This document shows positions 5,723 to 6,012 of a stretch of 6,012 nt of DNA, in pieces. Numbering within the stretch: position 1 is the first letter of the stretch; each line of letters starts with the position of its first letter. The stretch covers positions 1 through 6,012 of the forward strand of contig JAEZKS010000135.1 in the NCBI GenBank assembly GCA_023436075.1, in the 5' to 3' direction. The notes under the pieces are model-generated. The model was not told the DNA's origin, ran no database searches, and worked only from the letters and a program-made list of their open reading frames with translations. The position numbers were made by a program, and so were the translations under genes. Origin of the DNA: Methanobacteriota archaeon. GTDB taxonomy: Archaea; Halobacteriota; Methanocellia; Methanocellales; Methanocellaceae.

Positions 5723-6012
5723 TTACTGCCTGCGAGGAGGCGTGGCAACTGGCATTTGACCTGTCACGAGCTTGTGTCCCGTCCCTCGATACATGTCCGC
5801 GCCGATCAGTCCTGACCACAGGATCATGGATAGGGTAGAGATCCACTCTATGATAGTGACTGACTCGAACACCACCATCTGGATCGAAAAAACGATGCTG
5901 ATGGCGAACGTCAGGTAACCCGCAAATGCCGTTGCCCTGCTCATACCAGGGTTCCCCCGCATCGCAAGAGTCGTCAGCAGTATTGCCATCGTGCTCGACA
6001 GGAAGAAGGCGG
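5723..6012 (-). CDS. Small integral membrane protein of unknown function (5' end beyond window edge)
   Basis: The reading frame is open through the right edge, and the ATG at 5989 is preceded in frame by further hydrophobic codons (FFLSST), so this is most likely an internal methionine and the gene starts outside the window. Counting from that methionine, hydrophobic segments are the end of one helix (up to about 10), a second at about 20-41, and a third at about 46-66. The second loop is short and contains E42, and the third helix contains E48 and D65. The C-terminal tail (68-88) is polar and ends in PPRRQ. The protein has at least three membrane helices. I do not recognise the family. The following operon has its own TATA box, so the two are probably separate transcription units. 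It ends with TAA at 5723-5725. Confidence 0.7.
   Translation of the reverse strand, partial: AFFLSSTMAILLTTLAMRGNPGMSRATAFAGYLTFAISIVFSIQMVVFESVTIIEWISTLSMILWSGLIGADMYRGTGHKLVTGQMPVATPPRRQ

Overview
The window looks like chromosomal DNA of a methanogenic archaeon, most likely of the Methanocella / Methanomicrobia group. The evidence is a PurO-type IMP cyclohydrolase (archaeal purine synthesis), archaeal TATA boxes upstream of three genes, short GGTGA/GGAG ribosome-binding sites, an apparently leaderless gene, and membrane-tethered winged-helix regulators, which are common in such genomes. The lineage is inferred from these traits; no rRNA is present to confirm it.

Layout from left to right. 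Bases 1-578 (+) hold purO, cut at its 5' end by the window edge. A T-rich terminator and a promoter region follow. Bases 729-2960 (+) encode a 743-residue membrane protein: an N-terminal hydrophobic anchor, a large external PQQ-like beta-propeller with many N-glycosylation sequons, one transmembrane helix, and two cytoplasmic winged-helix (wHTH) domains. A palindrome-rich convergent intergenic region (2961-3089) separates it from a shorter homologue on the minus strand (3090-3872), with a signal peptide, a small external segment, one transmembrane helix and the same wHTH pair. Further right on the minus strand is a two-gene operon transcribed from about 5634 down to 3929: a 99-residue wHTH regulator, then a FAD/NAD(P)H oxidoreductase of the CoA-disulfide reductase / NADH oxidase family. 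Its promoter has a clear TATA box and a perfect 14-bp palindrome, a good operator candidate. The right edge holds the 3' part of an unrecognised small membrane protein gene (5723-6012, minus).

The genes suggest two themes. One is surface sensing: two related one-component regulators, each carrying its DNA-binding domains on the cytoplasmic side of a single membrane helix, with very different external parts. The other is redox or thiol metabolism: a small regulator co-transcribed with a flavoprotein disulfide reductase and probably controlling its own operon. purO is a housekeeping neighbour. I see no tRNA, rRNA, CRISPR, transposon or integration site. No gap between genes exceeds about 150 bases.
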